In this document: piece by piece, positions 36,408 to 45,288 of the stretch
Numbering within the stretch: the stretch's first letter is position 1
Layout of the letters: every line of letters begins with the position of its first letter
From: Acetivibrio thermocellus ATCC 27405
GTDB taxonomy: Bacteria; Bacillota; Clostridia; Acetivibrionales; Acetivibrionaceae
Direction: 5' to 3'
Assembly (NCBI RefSeq): GCF_000015865.1
Contig: NC_009012.1
Coordinates: 3,527,081 to 3,591,080, forward strand
Length of the DNA: 64,000 bases
Made by a program: the position numbers and the translations under genes
The notes under the pieces: generated by a model
What the model was told of the DNA's origin: nothing
Database searches by the model: none
What the model saw: only the letters and a program-made list of their open reading frames with translations

Positions 36408-38873
36408 ATGACAAATTCTATGAGTAGCAAAGGAATAAGAAAAGCCACAAATAAAAAACGAATGAAAAGAAATCGGCGAAGACGCAGCTTTGTAGCTGTC
36501 GTGGCTTTAATGACGGTGCTTGGACTTTTGTTTTCCAAAGGTTCAATAGATCAGTTTTTCAAAGTGTTTGTAATTGAAGCTGCTTTGGTGTTAACCCTTT
36601 TTTGCCTTTTAGCGGTTTATCGAAGCAAGAACGGAAGAAAGGCAAAAACTTCGGTAAAATCTGAAGTTTACCATAATGTATATGACAGAAATTTATATGG
36701 TAGAACTGCCACGGAAAATAATATATATACAAGGAGAAAAAATTATAATTGGATTATTGATGAAAATGTTTTACCGAAATCCGGCGGTTCTTTGACCGGC
36801 GAAAATTTGACTTCCGGCGGAGATATAATACTGGGTGATGGCAGGGCGGATTCTGTGGAGGACGATATAAAGGCAAGGGTCGCCAGATGGTCTGAAGCTG
36901 TGGACTATTCCGGGAATGTGTTTAGAAAAATTATTGAAAACAAAATGAAATCCATAGAGGAAAGCATGGAAGATGACGGGGGATTTGAAGAGCCCAAAGA
37001 GGCAGAACGTATACATGAAATAGCCCAGGCACAGGAGCTTAAAGACATAAAACCGGAAGATACAGTGGAAAAAGCAAAAATGCCGGAAGAATTTGATGTG
37101 AACGCAAGAGATATTGAAAACGCTGAAATGAAAGAAACAGTGGTGGATAAAGAAGATGAAGGAATAGCAGAGGATACAGAAAATGCTTGGGAAGAAATAG
37201 AAAATATGGATGATTCGACAGAATTGAAAGATATGAATGATGAATTGGAGTGTATCGCGGAAGAAGTGGGAAATGAAGAATTGGAAAGCATGAAAGAGTT
37301 AACTGAATTGGAAATGCAGCCAATTGGCGATGAGAATAGAATGTCGGAAACGGGCGAATTTGAAAATGATGATAATTTTGAGGAAATAAAAGAAGAAATA
37401 AAAAAAGCAGAACAAAGTGTGGCTTCAAGCGGGACAGCAGAGCATGTGTTTCCTCCGATGGAACTGCTGAGGCAACCGGATAACAGGGATAAGTCCGGCG
37501 ATAGGGGTTACAGCTCCGAAATAAGGGCGCGAAAGTTGATAGAAACTCTGGAGAGCTTTGGTGTGGGAGCAAGAATTATTAATATCAGCGAAGGCCCTGC
37601 TGTCACAAGGTATGAGCTTCAGCCGGATTATGGTGTCAAGGTAAGCAGGATTGTGAACCTTACGGATGATATTGCGCTAAATCTTGCAGCCGTGGGTGTC
37701 AGGATAGAGGCACCCATACCGGGAAAAGCGGCCATAGGGATTGAAGTGCCAAATCCGAAGGTTACACCGGTTTTGCTCCGTGAAGTGATTGAGTCGGAAG
37801 AATTTCAAAATCATCCGTCAAAGCTTGCTTTTGCCGTGGGGAAGGATATTGCCGGAAAGCCTGTGGTTGCTGATATTGCCGCAATGCCCCATTTGCTTAT
37901 TGCAGGGGCTACAGGTTCGGGAAAGAGCGTTTGCATTAACACATTGATAACAAGTATACTCTACAAGGCATCACCCCGTGAGGTAAGACTTTTAATGGTA
38001 GACCCCAAGGTTGTCGAGCTTAGTATTTACAACGGGATACCGCATCTTTTGATTCCGGTGGTGACAGACCCGAAAAAAGCGGCAGGAGCATTGAACTGGG
38101 CGGTGTTGGAAATGACAAACCGCTACAAGCTTTTTGCGGAAAGCGGTGTTCGGGATCTTAAAGGATATAATCATTTGATGGAAAGAGAAGGCGGCGAAAT
38201 CCTTCCACAGATAGTGATAATAATTGACGAGCTGGCGGACCTTATGATGGTTGCTCCCAACGATGTTGAGGACTGCATCTGCAGACTGGCCCAAATGGCA
38301 AGGGCTGCAGGCATGCATCTTGTGCTTGCAACACAAAGGCCGTCCGTCAATGTCATAACAGGAGTTATAAAAGCAAATATACCTTCCAGAATATCTTTTG
38401 CGGTATCATCCCAGGTCGATTCAAGAACCATACTGGACATGGCCGGTGCTGAAAAGCTGCTGGGCAAAGGGGATATGCTGTTTTATCCTGTTGGTATGCC
38501 GAAGCCTGTGAGAGTACAGGGAGCACTGATAACGGACAGCGAAGTTGAAAATATAGTGTCTTTCATAAAATCCAGGCAGCAGGCACAGTATGATGATCAA
38601 ATAATCAGCAAAATCGACAGCCACGCTGACGAATCCCAGCCGGTTTTGGAAGGTGATGATGAGCTTCTTCCCCAGGTGATAGATATGATAGTTGAATACG
38701 AGCAGGCGTCAACGTCTCTGATACAAAGAAAGTTCAAGATAGGATACTCGAGGGCGGCCAGAATAATGGACCAGCTGGAGGCAAACGGAGTGATAGGGCC
38801 GTTTGAAGGCAGCAAGCCGAGAAAAGTATTGATTACAAAACAGCAGTGGCAGGAAATGAAATACATGTCCTGA
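36408..38873 (+). CDS. FtsK/SpoIIIE-family DNA translocase with short membrane part
   Basis: An 821-aa DNA pump. Only two membrane helices (~30-48 and ~55-77) instead of the usual four precede a Glu/Lys-rich linker (~150-345). The motor follows: Walker [14 protein letters not shown], Walker [14 protein letters not shown], and [20 protein letters not shown]-terminal gamma winged-helix domain ([23 protein letters not shown]) recognises DNA orientation sequences. It moves chromosomal DNA through a septum during division or sporulation. The start is ATG 36408 next to AGAGGTGG; the TTG upstream has no RBS. Confidence 0.93.
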   Translation: MTNSMSSKGIRKATNKKRMKRNRRRRSFVAVVALMTVLGLLFSKGSIDQFFKVFVIEAALVLTLFCLLAVYRSKNGRKAKTSVKSEVYHNVYDRNLYGRTATENNIYTRRKNYNWIIDENVLPKSGGSLTGENLTSGGDIILGDGRADSVEDDIKARVARWSEAVDYSGNVFRKIIENKMKSIEESMEDDGGFEEPKEAERIHEIAQAQELKDIKPEDTVEKAKMPEEFDVNARDIENAEMKETVVDKEDEGIAEDTENAWEEIENMDDSTELKDMNDELECIAEEVGNEELESMKELTELEMQPIGDENRMSETGEFENDDNFEEIKEEIKKAEQSVASSGTAEHVFPPMELLRQPDNRDKSGDRGYSSEIRARKLIETLESFGVGARIINISEGPAVTRYELQPDYGVKVSRIVNLTDDIALNLAAVGVRIEAPIPGKAAIGIEVPNPKVTPVLLREVIESEEFQNHPSKLAFAVGKDIAGKPVVADIAAMPHLLIAGATGSGKSVCINTLITSILYKASPREVRLLMVDPKVVELSIYNGIPHLLIPVVTDPKKAAGALNWAVLEMTNRYKLFAESGVRDLKGYNHLMEREGGEILPQIVIIIDELADLMMVAPNDVEDCICRLAQMARAAGMHLVLATQRPSVNVITGVIKANIPSRISFAVSSQVDSRTILDMAGAEKLLGKGDMLFYPVGMPKPVRVQGALITDSEVENIVSFIKSRQQAQYDDQIISKIDSHADESQPVLEGDDELLPQVIDMIVEYEQASTSLIQRKFKIGYSRAARIMDQLEANGVIGPFEGSKPRKVLITKQQWQEMKYMS

Positions 38874-38953
38874 CGTTATCCTTGTGATTTTGAATAAAGC
38901 CTGTGATTTTGAGAAAACTAAGTTTAAAATTATTTTTGGAGGAGACAGGCGCT

Positions 38954-39388
38954 ATGAACAATAAGGATAATGTGGTAATTGAAGAGTTAAACTCCCTGCT
39001 TGAAGGGAATTATATGGCAATACACGGGTATGAAAGGTATATACAGCATGTGAAAGACCCCAACATAAAAAAAGAGCTGCAAAGAATTCAACAGGAGCAT
39101 AAACAGAATTCTGCACTGATTGCAGAGAGGATTCAAAATTTGGGGGGAGTTCCGGTGGACGGGCCGGGCTTTATGGGCAGCATGGCCGAGGTCATGAACA
39201 AGTTCAAAGGAACTTCCGACGATACGGAGTTTATTTTAAAAGATGCGGCGGAAAGCGAGAATAAAGGCATAAAAATGGCTGAAGAGCTTGTAAGAGGGGA
39301 TTTGGATGATGAAAGCAGGAAAGTTGTCGAGAAGATACTGGATGTAAACCGAAAGCATGTATCGCAGCTCAACAACCTTCTCCAGTGA
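38954..39388 (+). CDS. Ferritin-like DUF2383-type protein
   Basis: A 144-aa all-helical protein. NSLLEGNYMAIHGYERYIQ and ELQRIQQEHKQNSALIAERIQNLGG carry Glu/His positions of a ferritin-like four-helix bundle. Role unknown; such proteins are often stress or spore-associated. The true start is ATG 38954 after GGAGGAG. It begins 80 bases after the translocase gene, possibly in the same transcript. Confidence 0.75.
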   Translation: MNNKDNVVIEELNSLLEGNYMAIHGYERYIQHVKDPNIKKELQRIQQEHKQNSALIAERIQNLGGVPVDGPGFMGSMAEVMNKFKGTSDDTEFILKDAAESENKGIKMAEELVRGDLDDESRKVVEKILDVNRKHVSQLNNLLQ

Positions 39389-39490
39389 TAAAAAGTATGA
39401 TATCATTAAATATGTTATATATTGCATTGTATTAAAGATATATTGTATTATATTAGAGAAAAAATTTACATTTGTGAGGAGAACAGGTTG

Positions 39491-40453
39491 ATGCGCTTAG
39501 GCAGCTTTCTGAAACTGGTTGAGATTAAGACCAAAATTGCCAGCATGGTACCGTTCATGCTGGGTACGATATATGCAATATACCGTTTTAATGCTTTTAA
39601 CGTTAAAAATTTTTTATTGATGTTTATATCCCTCTTGTCCTTTGATATGGTGACAACGGCTCTGAACAACTATTTTGATTATAAAAGAGCGAGAAAAAAA
39701 GAGGGATATAATTATGAACAGCATAATGCAATAGTACGGGACAAGCTTACAGAGCCTATGGTAATTACGGTTATACTTGTTCTTTTGGGTATAGCCATAT
39801 TATTTGGAGTATTACTTTATTTAAATACAAATATTATTGTATTGTTGGTGGGGGCAATATCTTTTGCCGTGGGAATTGTTTATTCCTTTGGCCCCCTTCC
39901 AATCTCCAGAATGCCCCTGGGGGAAGTGTTTTCGGGATTTTTCATGGGATTTGTAATAATATTTGTTTCCGCATTTGTACATATTTATGACCGGAATATC
40001 ATCTTGCTGACTCTTGAAGGGCAATGGCTGTCCTTGCGGCTGAATGCCATGGAGGTGTTGGCTCTTTTTGCCTTTGCTGTCCCTGCGGTATGCGGAATTG
40101 CAAACATAATGCTTGCCAACAATATATGTGATGTGGATGATGACATGGAGAACAAGCGGTACACACTCCCGATATACATTGGAAAGGAAAAGGCGCTGTG
40201 GTTGTTTGAAACACTTTATTATATCGCATTTGTTGATATAATCATACTTGCTGTTTTCAGGATTGTTTCACCAATAGTGTTATTGACATTGCTTGTATTT
40301 ATACCGGTAAGAAGGAATATAGGACTTTTTAGGAAAAAGCAGACCAAGAAGGACACCTTTGAACTTGCTGTCAAAAATTTTGTGGCGATATGTGGTTCGC
40401 AATTTATGCTGGTGGGTATTTCCATAATTTTTTCACTTATAAATTTGTTTTAA
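39491..40453 (+). CDS. UbiA-family prenyltransferase (MenA-like)
   Basis: A 320-aa membrane protein of eight or nine helices. The first Asp-rich motif is TALNNYFDYKRARK and the second NNICDVDDDMENKRYTLP; both bind Mg-prenyl diphosphate in UbiA enzymes. The second motif resembles MenA (1,4-dihydroxy-2-naphthoate prenyltransferase). No other menaquinone genes are in the window and this kind of anaerobe may lack quinones, so the aromatic acceptor is open. Start ATG 39491, nine bases after GAGGAG. Confidence 0.85.
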   Translation: MRLGSFLKLVEIKTKIASMVPFMLGTIYAIYRFNAFNVKNFLLMFISLLSFDMVTTALNNYFDYKRARKKEGYNYEQHNAIVRDKLTEPMVITVILVLLGIAILFGVLLYLNTNIIVLLVGAISFAVGIVYSFGPLPISRMPLGEVFSGFFMGFVIIFVSAFVHIYDRNIILLTLEGQWLSLRLNAMEVLALFAFAVPAVCGIANIMLANNICDVDDDMENKRYTLPIYIGKEKALWLFETLYYIAFVDIIILAVFRIVSPIVLLTLLVFIPVRRNIGLFRKKQTKKDTFELAVKNFVAICGSQFMLVGISIIFSLINLF

Positions 40454-40815
40454 CTTGTATTTTGACTCAAACTTATATTTATATTCCAACCAATAATTTT
40501 ACTTTAACTTGTAGTTAAACTTTAACTTATAGTTGAACTTTAACTTGTAATTAAACTTGAACTTACATTAAACTTCAACTTATATTAAATTTCATTTTGC
40601 AACAAGATAGAAACTTTAACATTTGTTCCGAGCATACGATTTACAACCAAAATTATCTGACTTCAGACCGTCTAAATGGGGAAAACTTCTTATGAAGGTT
40701 GATGATTTATATTTTGGGCAATAATTTTTTTATAAAGGATTTTTTGTATCAATGTCGAATAAAATATATGGCAGATTATTTGCACATTGAAAGTATCGGG
40801 AAAGGATTGTTTTGA
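40454..40815. other. 362-base intergenic region with short repeats
   Basis: Low-complexity T/A-rich sequence dominated by the repeat at 40501-40590. No clear terminator for the prenyltransferase. AAAGGA before TTG 40816 is the only translation signal seen. Confidence 0.5.
40501..40590. repeat. Tandem repeat of ~18 bp, consensus ACTTTAACTTGTAGTTAA
   Basis: Five consecutive imperfect copies: the first three are 18 bp long and differ at one to three positions, the last two are one base shorter and more diverged. Looser copies extend left to ~40452. Confidence 0.8.
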
Positions 40816-41637
40816 TTGAATTGGATTGATAGACTGGAACGCAAATACAGCCGCTTTGCAATTAAAAATTTAACGAAATATTTGATAATTGGTACCGCCT
40901 TTGTTTTTATAATAAGTCTTTTTGATGATTTTAGATATATTGAGGCTTTGCTTACGTTAGAGCCTTCTTTGGTGATGAAAGGCCAGATTTGGAGGCTTGT
41001 AACTTTTGTTTTTGTTCCTTTTGTAGGAAGTTTCTGGATAATTTTTGTATTATACATTTTCTATGTATTCGGCACGGCTCTTGAACGTTACTGGGGAAGC
41101 TTCAGATTCAACCTTTACTACTTTATAGGTGTTTTGGCTGCAATCGTAGCTGCTTTTTTGGGTGAATTCTGGGGCGGAAAGGTAACTTCAGAGTTTTTAT
41201 ACATGTCCATCTTTTTGGCTTTTGCCTATCTTAACCCGAATTATGAACTTCTTTTGTTTTTCATAATTCCGGTCAAGGTTAAATATCTGGCATGGTTCGA
41301 TGTTGTATTTACAGTACTGTCTATCATTTTCAGGCCGGAGACAAGAATCACCGCTTTATTGTCTTTCACAAGTTTTGTAGTATTTTTTGGAAAGGAGGTT
41401 TTTGATGTATACCTGCTTCCGAGTGTGAAAAGACTTGACAGAAAACGCAGACGCAAAAAGTTCAAGGTAATTGTATCTTCTGTCAAGACACCGGAGATAG
41501 TTTATACTTGTTGCATATGCGGCAGGACATCAAAGGATCATCCGGAGCTTAAGTTTGCATATTGTTTTAAATGCGGCAGTGACTATGAATACTGCCAGGA
41601 TCATCTTAAAAATCATGAACATGTCATCAGACGCTGA
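40816..41637 (+). CDS. Rhomboid-fold protein without catalytic Ser, fused to zinc ribbon
   Basis: A 273-aa protein. Six hydrophobic segments (~22-205) have a rhomboid-like order: QIWRLVTFVFVP, GTALERYWGSFRFNLYYFIGV, and FLYMSIFLAFAYLNPN. The GxSG serine motif expected in helix 4 and the helix-6 His are absent, so it should not be a protease. The C-terminus (~225-273) has cysteine pairs CCICGR and CFKCGSDYEYC plus His residues, a zinc-binding module. Such inactive rhomboids bind membrane proteins; the target is unknown. Start TTG 40816, nine bases after AAAGGA. Confidence 0.7.
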   Translation: MNWIDRLERKYSRFAIKNLTKYLIIGTAFVFIISLFDDFRYIEALLTLEPSLVMKGQIWRLVTFVFVPFVGSFWIIFVLYIFYVFGTALERYWGSFRFNLYYFIGVLAAIVAAFLGEFWGGKVTSEFLYMSIFLAFAYLNPNYELLLFFIIPVKVKYLAWFDVVFTVLSIIFRPETRITALLSFTSFVVFFGKEVFDVYLLPSVKRLDRKRRRKKFKVIVSSVKTPEIVYTCCICGRTSKDHPELKFAYCFKCGSDYEYCQDHLKNHEHVIRR

Positions 41638-41880
41638 TTTTGTCCGGTTTTAATCGTTGCCGGGTACTTGGCAATTCTTCTCACTTTTCGCCATGAATAA
41701 TGACTCGAATTTATAGATATAGTTACAGAGGGAGTAGTATTTATAATTTAATATGATGAAGCATTCCTATTTTCTTTGAAGCTTTGTAAGACTCTGCATC
41801 TTGCATTAACGGCAAAGATGTGGAGTTTTATTGGCTCTTGATTAAATTTATTGATTACTGCCCGGAAAGGAGCGGATTTA

Positions 41881-42519
41881 ATGAGTCAGGATATATTCAC
41901 TCGGGACAATTTGCTTAGGGTTGAAAATCCTAACATATTGGTCGGTGAATCACCTGTGAAATACAGGGTTGAGGAGATATACCTTGATGGTAAGCTGAAA
42001 AAAGCGGAGGATGTTGATGAAGAAGAGAAGAGCTATGGAATTTTTATGCACTCCCTTGTACTTAGCAACTATGCGGAAGTAATGAATGTGAGCCACAAGA
42101 AGCTGGATGTTATTCGGGATGAGAAAGAAAAAGCAATATTTTACTTTACAGAAGAAAAAGGATTTGACAAAAGCCTTATCGAGAGTATAGTTCCCAAAGT
42201 GGAAGCATTTAGCTTAAATGAAGACAAGTTAAAAGTGTCTACCCATATAATAAATGAAAAGATGCGTATAATTTCGAGAGGTACGCCTGATGAGCTTCTC
42301 AAAAGGTGTTCATATATACTTTTGGATTCAAAAATTGTAAAAAAGACAAGAAAGATTTACAGGGAAATAAACAGAGTGCTCAATGACATGATAAACAGGT
42401 GCTGTACGGTATATGCCCTTGCAATCAAGGATGTGTCAAAAACCGATATAATTACAAATGTTGATGCCTATATAGACGGTATGACTCTTGTGGCCCTTAT
42501 TGGCATGTGTCGTGCATAA
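41881..42519 (+). CDS. Free-standing P-type ATPase nucleotide-binding-domain-like protein
   Basis: A 212-aa soluble protein. The second half reads like the N-domain of a cation-pumping P-type ATPase: RIISRGTPDELLKRCSYIL matches the K-G-A-P-E-x-L-L-x-R-C element, followed by an N-terminal-helix-like stretch and VYALAIKDVS, then TLVALIGMCRA at the C-terminus where full pumps continue into the P-domain. There is no membrane helix, no DKTGT phosphorylation motif and no neighbouring pump gene. ATG 41881 has a good RBS (AAAGGAG). The frame is intact, so it may be a domesticated domain rather than debris (inference). Confidence 0.65.
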   Translation: MSQDIFTRDNLLRVENPNILVGESPVKYRVEEIYLDGKLKKAEDVDEEEKSYGIFMHSLVLSNYAEVMNVSHKKLDVIRDEKEKAIFYFTEEKGFDKSLIESIVPKVEAFSLNEDKLKVSTHIINEKMRIISRGTPDELLKRCSYILLDSKIVKKTRKIYREINRVLNDMINRCCTVYALAIKDVSKTDIITNVDAYIDGMTLVALIGMCRA

Positions 42520-42648
42520 ATACTATTGTTAATAAGGTCTATATCTGGTATAATTTTAATATTATATTATATAACGAAATATTCGCAGTCTATATTATTG
42601 TATTAATATGTCTTATTGTTTGTAATTATGAATTTTTGGAGGATGCTT

Positions 42649-43398
42649 ATGTGGACCAGAGAATATTTGAAAACCAGGGCAAAAAAAGTTTTAAAAGTGT
42701 CATACTGGAAAGCTTTTGTGGTGAGTCTCATTTTAGGAATAGCAATTGGGGACAGAGGCGGCGGCAGTGGCAGGGGTTTTAACAATTTAATGGAATCTTT
42801 GTCTCCTGAGGAAGCATTCATACTTTCATTGATTGTAATTTTTTTGGTGTTGTTGGGCATTGCATTTCGAATTTTTGTCGGTTATCATCTCGAAGTCGGC
42901 GGAAGGCGTTTCTTCGTGCAGAATGCTCAATTAGAGGGTGTTGCCAGTGAGGAACTGAGTGTTTTGGGTTATGCGTTCGACAAGGAAAGGTACATGGATG
43001 TATTAAAAGCGATGCTTTATAGAGGGGTTATGAATTTTCTATGGTATTTGCTTTTCATAATTCCCGGTATTGTGAAGAATTACGCCTATATGATGGTACC
43101 GTATATTCTTGCCGACAATCCGAATATCGGGTATAAACGGGCTCTGGAATTGAGCGAAAAGATGACTTACGGTCATAAATTTAATATTTTTGTATTGCGA
43201 CTGTCATTTATCGGATGGTACCTGTTGGGTGTATTGGCTTGTTGCATAGGTGTAATATTTGTACCTCCTTATGAACATGCTACAATGGCGGAGCTGTATT
43301 TGGTGCTTCGACAGCAGGCTATTGAAAAGAACCTGTGTACCTCCGAAGAGTTGATGCTGGATTTGGTATTGCCTGATGACGGCTTTAGAGAGTTTTAG
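42649..43398 (+). CDS. DUF975 integral membrane protein
   Basis: A 249-aa protein with four to five membrane helices. MWTREYLKTRAKKVLKVSYWKAF at the start (given in parts: REYLKTRAKKVLK) and GIVKNYAYMMVPYILADNP, ALELSEKMTYGHKFNIF are typical of DUF975, function unknown. GGAGG lies six bases before ATG 42649; earlier in-frame starts overlap the RBS. A strong terminator follows. Confidence 0.85.
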   Translation: MWTREYLKTRAKKVLKVSYWKAFVVSLILGIAIGDRGGGSGRGFNNLMESLSPEEAFILSLIVIFLVLLGIAFRIFVGYHLEVGGRRFFVQNAQLEGVASEELSVLGYAFDKERYMDVLKAMLYRGVMNFLWYLLFIIPGIVKNYAYMMVPYILADNPNIGYKRALELSEKMTYGHKFNIFVLRLSFIGWYLLGVLACCIGVIFVPPYEHATMAELYLVLRQQAIEKNLCTSEELMLDLVLPDDGFREF

Positions 43399-43433
43399 TA
43401 TTATCCGTACATATATTTATTAAAAATCCTTAA

Positions 43434-43476
43434 AAAAGTTAAACGGGCTTAATAGCCGCGGCCCGTTTAACTTTTT
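43434..43476 (+). terminator. Strong terminator after DUF975 gene
   Basis: AAAAAGTTAAACGGGC and GCCCGTTTAACTTTTT form a 16-bp perfect stem with a T run; it separates this gene from the FHA-ftsW-pbp operon. Confidence 0.95.
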
Positions 43477-43558
43477 GTAATATATGCTGTGCGCGAAAGC
43501 TTATGCGCTGCTTTTAAATTTCGAAATTGGAATAATTGCGGACAAGGATGGCATGTAT

Positions 43559-44008
43559 ATGTTTGAAATAATACTGCTTCTTGTAAAGGTCGTTTTTACG
43601 CTGGTTATATACCTGTTTATTTTGGGAGTCATACGCTTAATTTATCTTGACATTAAATCCATGAGTGTCAGTAAGGTTCATAATGCGGGTTTTTATCCGT
43701 ACCTTAAGCTTATAAACCGGCGGGAGATGCTGAACTTTAAAGTTGAGGAAAATTATATTCTACGAAAGAGTGTAACTGTCGGGCGCAATGACAAGAATGA
43801 TATAGTGATAAAGGATCCGTTTATTTCAGGGATTCACGCATATATAATGACTGAAAACGGGACGGTTCGTATTAAAGACATGGGAAGCAAAAACGGGACT
43901 TTTGTCAACGGCGTGAGACTTAATGAAGGTGAAGAGGTTCCGTTAAAAGACGGCGACAACATTAAGATTGGAAACGTAAAATTTTTGTTTGTTTCAACCG
44001 GTAGATGA
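43559..44008 (+). CDS. Membrane-anchored FHA-domain protein
   Basis: A 149-aa protein. One N-terminal membrane helix (~3-25) is followed by an FHA domain (~70-145) with VTVGRNDKNDIVI, PFISGIHAYI and DMGSKNGTFVNGVRL, the phosphothreonine-binding residues. It probably recruits a Ser/Thr-phosphorylated partner at the membrane. Start ATG 43559, seven bases after AAGGAT; other starts are possible. Its stop is 12 bases before the ftsW start, giving an FHA-ftsW-pbp operon like the fhaB-rodA-pbpA order in actinobacteria. Confidence 0.9.
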   Translation: MFEIILLLVKVVFTLVIYLFILGVIRLIYLDIKSMSVSKVHNAGFYPYLKLINRREMLNFKVEENYILRKSVTVGRNDKNDIVIKDPFISGIHAYIMTENGTVRIKDMGSKNGTFVNGVRLNEGEEVPLKDGDNIKIGNVKFLFVSTGR

Positions 44009-44019
44009 GGTGTATTTTG

Positions 44020-45288
44020 ATGCGCGGAGCAATAACATACCGCTGGCCTTTGAGCTTGATAGCGGTGTTTAATATTATCGGATATTTGTTTCTGTTTTTC
44101 AGTGACAGTCCTTATAACCCGATGACTTTGGCGGTGGGGGCAGCTGCAACTTTAATCATATGTATTGCCTGCTTTGTAATTATTAAAAAGGATTACGGTG
44201 ATGAATATCTTATCTTGATTGTATCCATGCTTTTGAGTTTTGGACTGATGATGATTTACCGCCTTGACGAAAACCTGGGGATTAAACAGTTGATATGGGT
44301 GGCAATAGGGTTTGTAATGTTTTTTGTTTTTTACCATGTGTATATTAAAGTTTACAAATGGGACAGATTTGCCTATATATACATATCTCTTTCTGCTGTT
44401 TTGTACCTTGTTACATTGATTTTGGGAAAGAATATAAACGGTGCGGTAAACTGGATAGTAATCGGCGGTTTTTCATTTCAACCGGCGGAACTGTGCAAGA
44501 TTTTGTTTGTTTTTTTCCTGGCCTCATATTTTAAAAATCCGGACAATTTGTTTCTGGGAGAACGCATACGGGATGAGAGGCTTAGAGTGCTTTCAAACAG
44601 AGCGCTTTTGATGCTTGTTGCTTATTGCAACATTGGTTTTCTTGTCCTTCAGAGGGAGCTTGGGACTGCTCTTTTGTTGTACATCACATTTCTTGTTGTT
44701 GTCTATGTTTTTTGCAAGGATTTAAAAATGTTTTTGTTAAATTCCGCTTTTATAGTTCCCGGTGCAATTTTGGGGTATTTTAAGTTTTATCACCTAAGGG
44801 TTAGAATTGATGCATGGATAAATCCCTGGGCGGATATTACGGATAAGGGCTACCAGATAGCCCAGTCGTTGTTTGCCATTGCGTCCGGAGGATTCTTTGG
44901 CACGGGAATAGGCATGGGCAGACCCGACATGGTGCCGGCCGTGAGTACCGATTTTATTTTTTCTGCAATATGTGAAGAGATGGGGATTTTCGGCGGAGTT
45001 GCAGTGGTTTTGTTGTGCATGCTGTTTACCTACAGGGGAATTAAAATAGTGCTTGGCTTGAGGGACAGGTTTAAAAAGGTGTTGGCATTGGGAATCGTAA
45101 CGATGATTGGGCTCCAGACCTTTATTATCATCGGCGGAGTAATAAAGCTTATTCCCCTGACAGGAATAACCCTTCCCTTTATAAGTTACGGGGGGAGCTC
45201 CCTTGTAGCGAGCTTTATTGCCTTAGGAATTCTTCAGGCGGTATCCAATCCACGATTTGACAGAATTGGCGGTGAGGCTGATGGATGA
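44020..45288 (+). CDS. FtsW/RodA/SpoVE-family peptidoglycan glycosyltransferase
   Basis: A 422-aa SEDS protein with about ten membrane helices. Signatures: GKNINGAVNWIVIGGFSFQPAE (in parts, NGAVNWIVI, FQPAELCKI), RELGTALLLY, and PLTGITLPFISYGGSS. SEDS enzymes polymerise lipid II with a partner class B PBP, which is the next gene (8-base overlap). FtsW, RodA and SpoVE cannot be told apart here. ATG 44020 follows GAGGTG; an upstream ATG overlapping the FHA stop lacks an RBS. Confidence 0.94.
   Translation: MRGAITYRWPLSLIAVFNIIGYLFLFFSDSPYNPMTLAVGAAATLIICIACFVIIKKDYGDEYLILIVSMLLSFGLMMIYRLDENLGIKQLIWVAIGFVMFFVFYHVYIKVYKWDRFAYIYISLSAVLYLVTLILGKNINGAVNWIVIGGFSFQPAELCKILFVFFLASYFKNPDNLFLGERIRDERLRVLSNRALLMLVAYCNIGFLVLQRELGTALLLYITFLVVVYVFCKDLKMFLLNSAFIVPGAILGYFKFYHLRVRIDAWINPWADITDKGYQIAQSLFAIASGGFFGTGIGMGRPDMVPAVSTDFIFSAICEEMGIFGGVAVVLLCMLFTYRGIKIVLGLRDRFKKVLALGIVTMIGLQTFIIIGGVIKLIPLTGITLPFISYGGSSLVASFIALGILQAVSNPRFDRIGGEADG

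Noticed and set aside
37039-37572. 177-codon minus-strand frame within the FtsK linker
   Set aside because: Leu/Pro/Phe/His-rich shadow of the Glu/Lys-rich linker codons.
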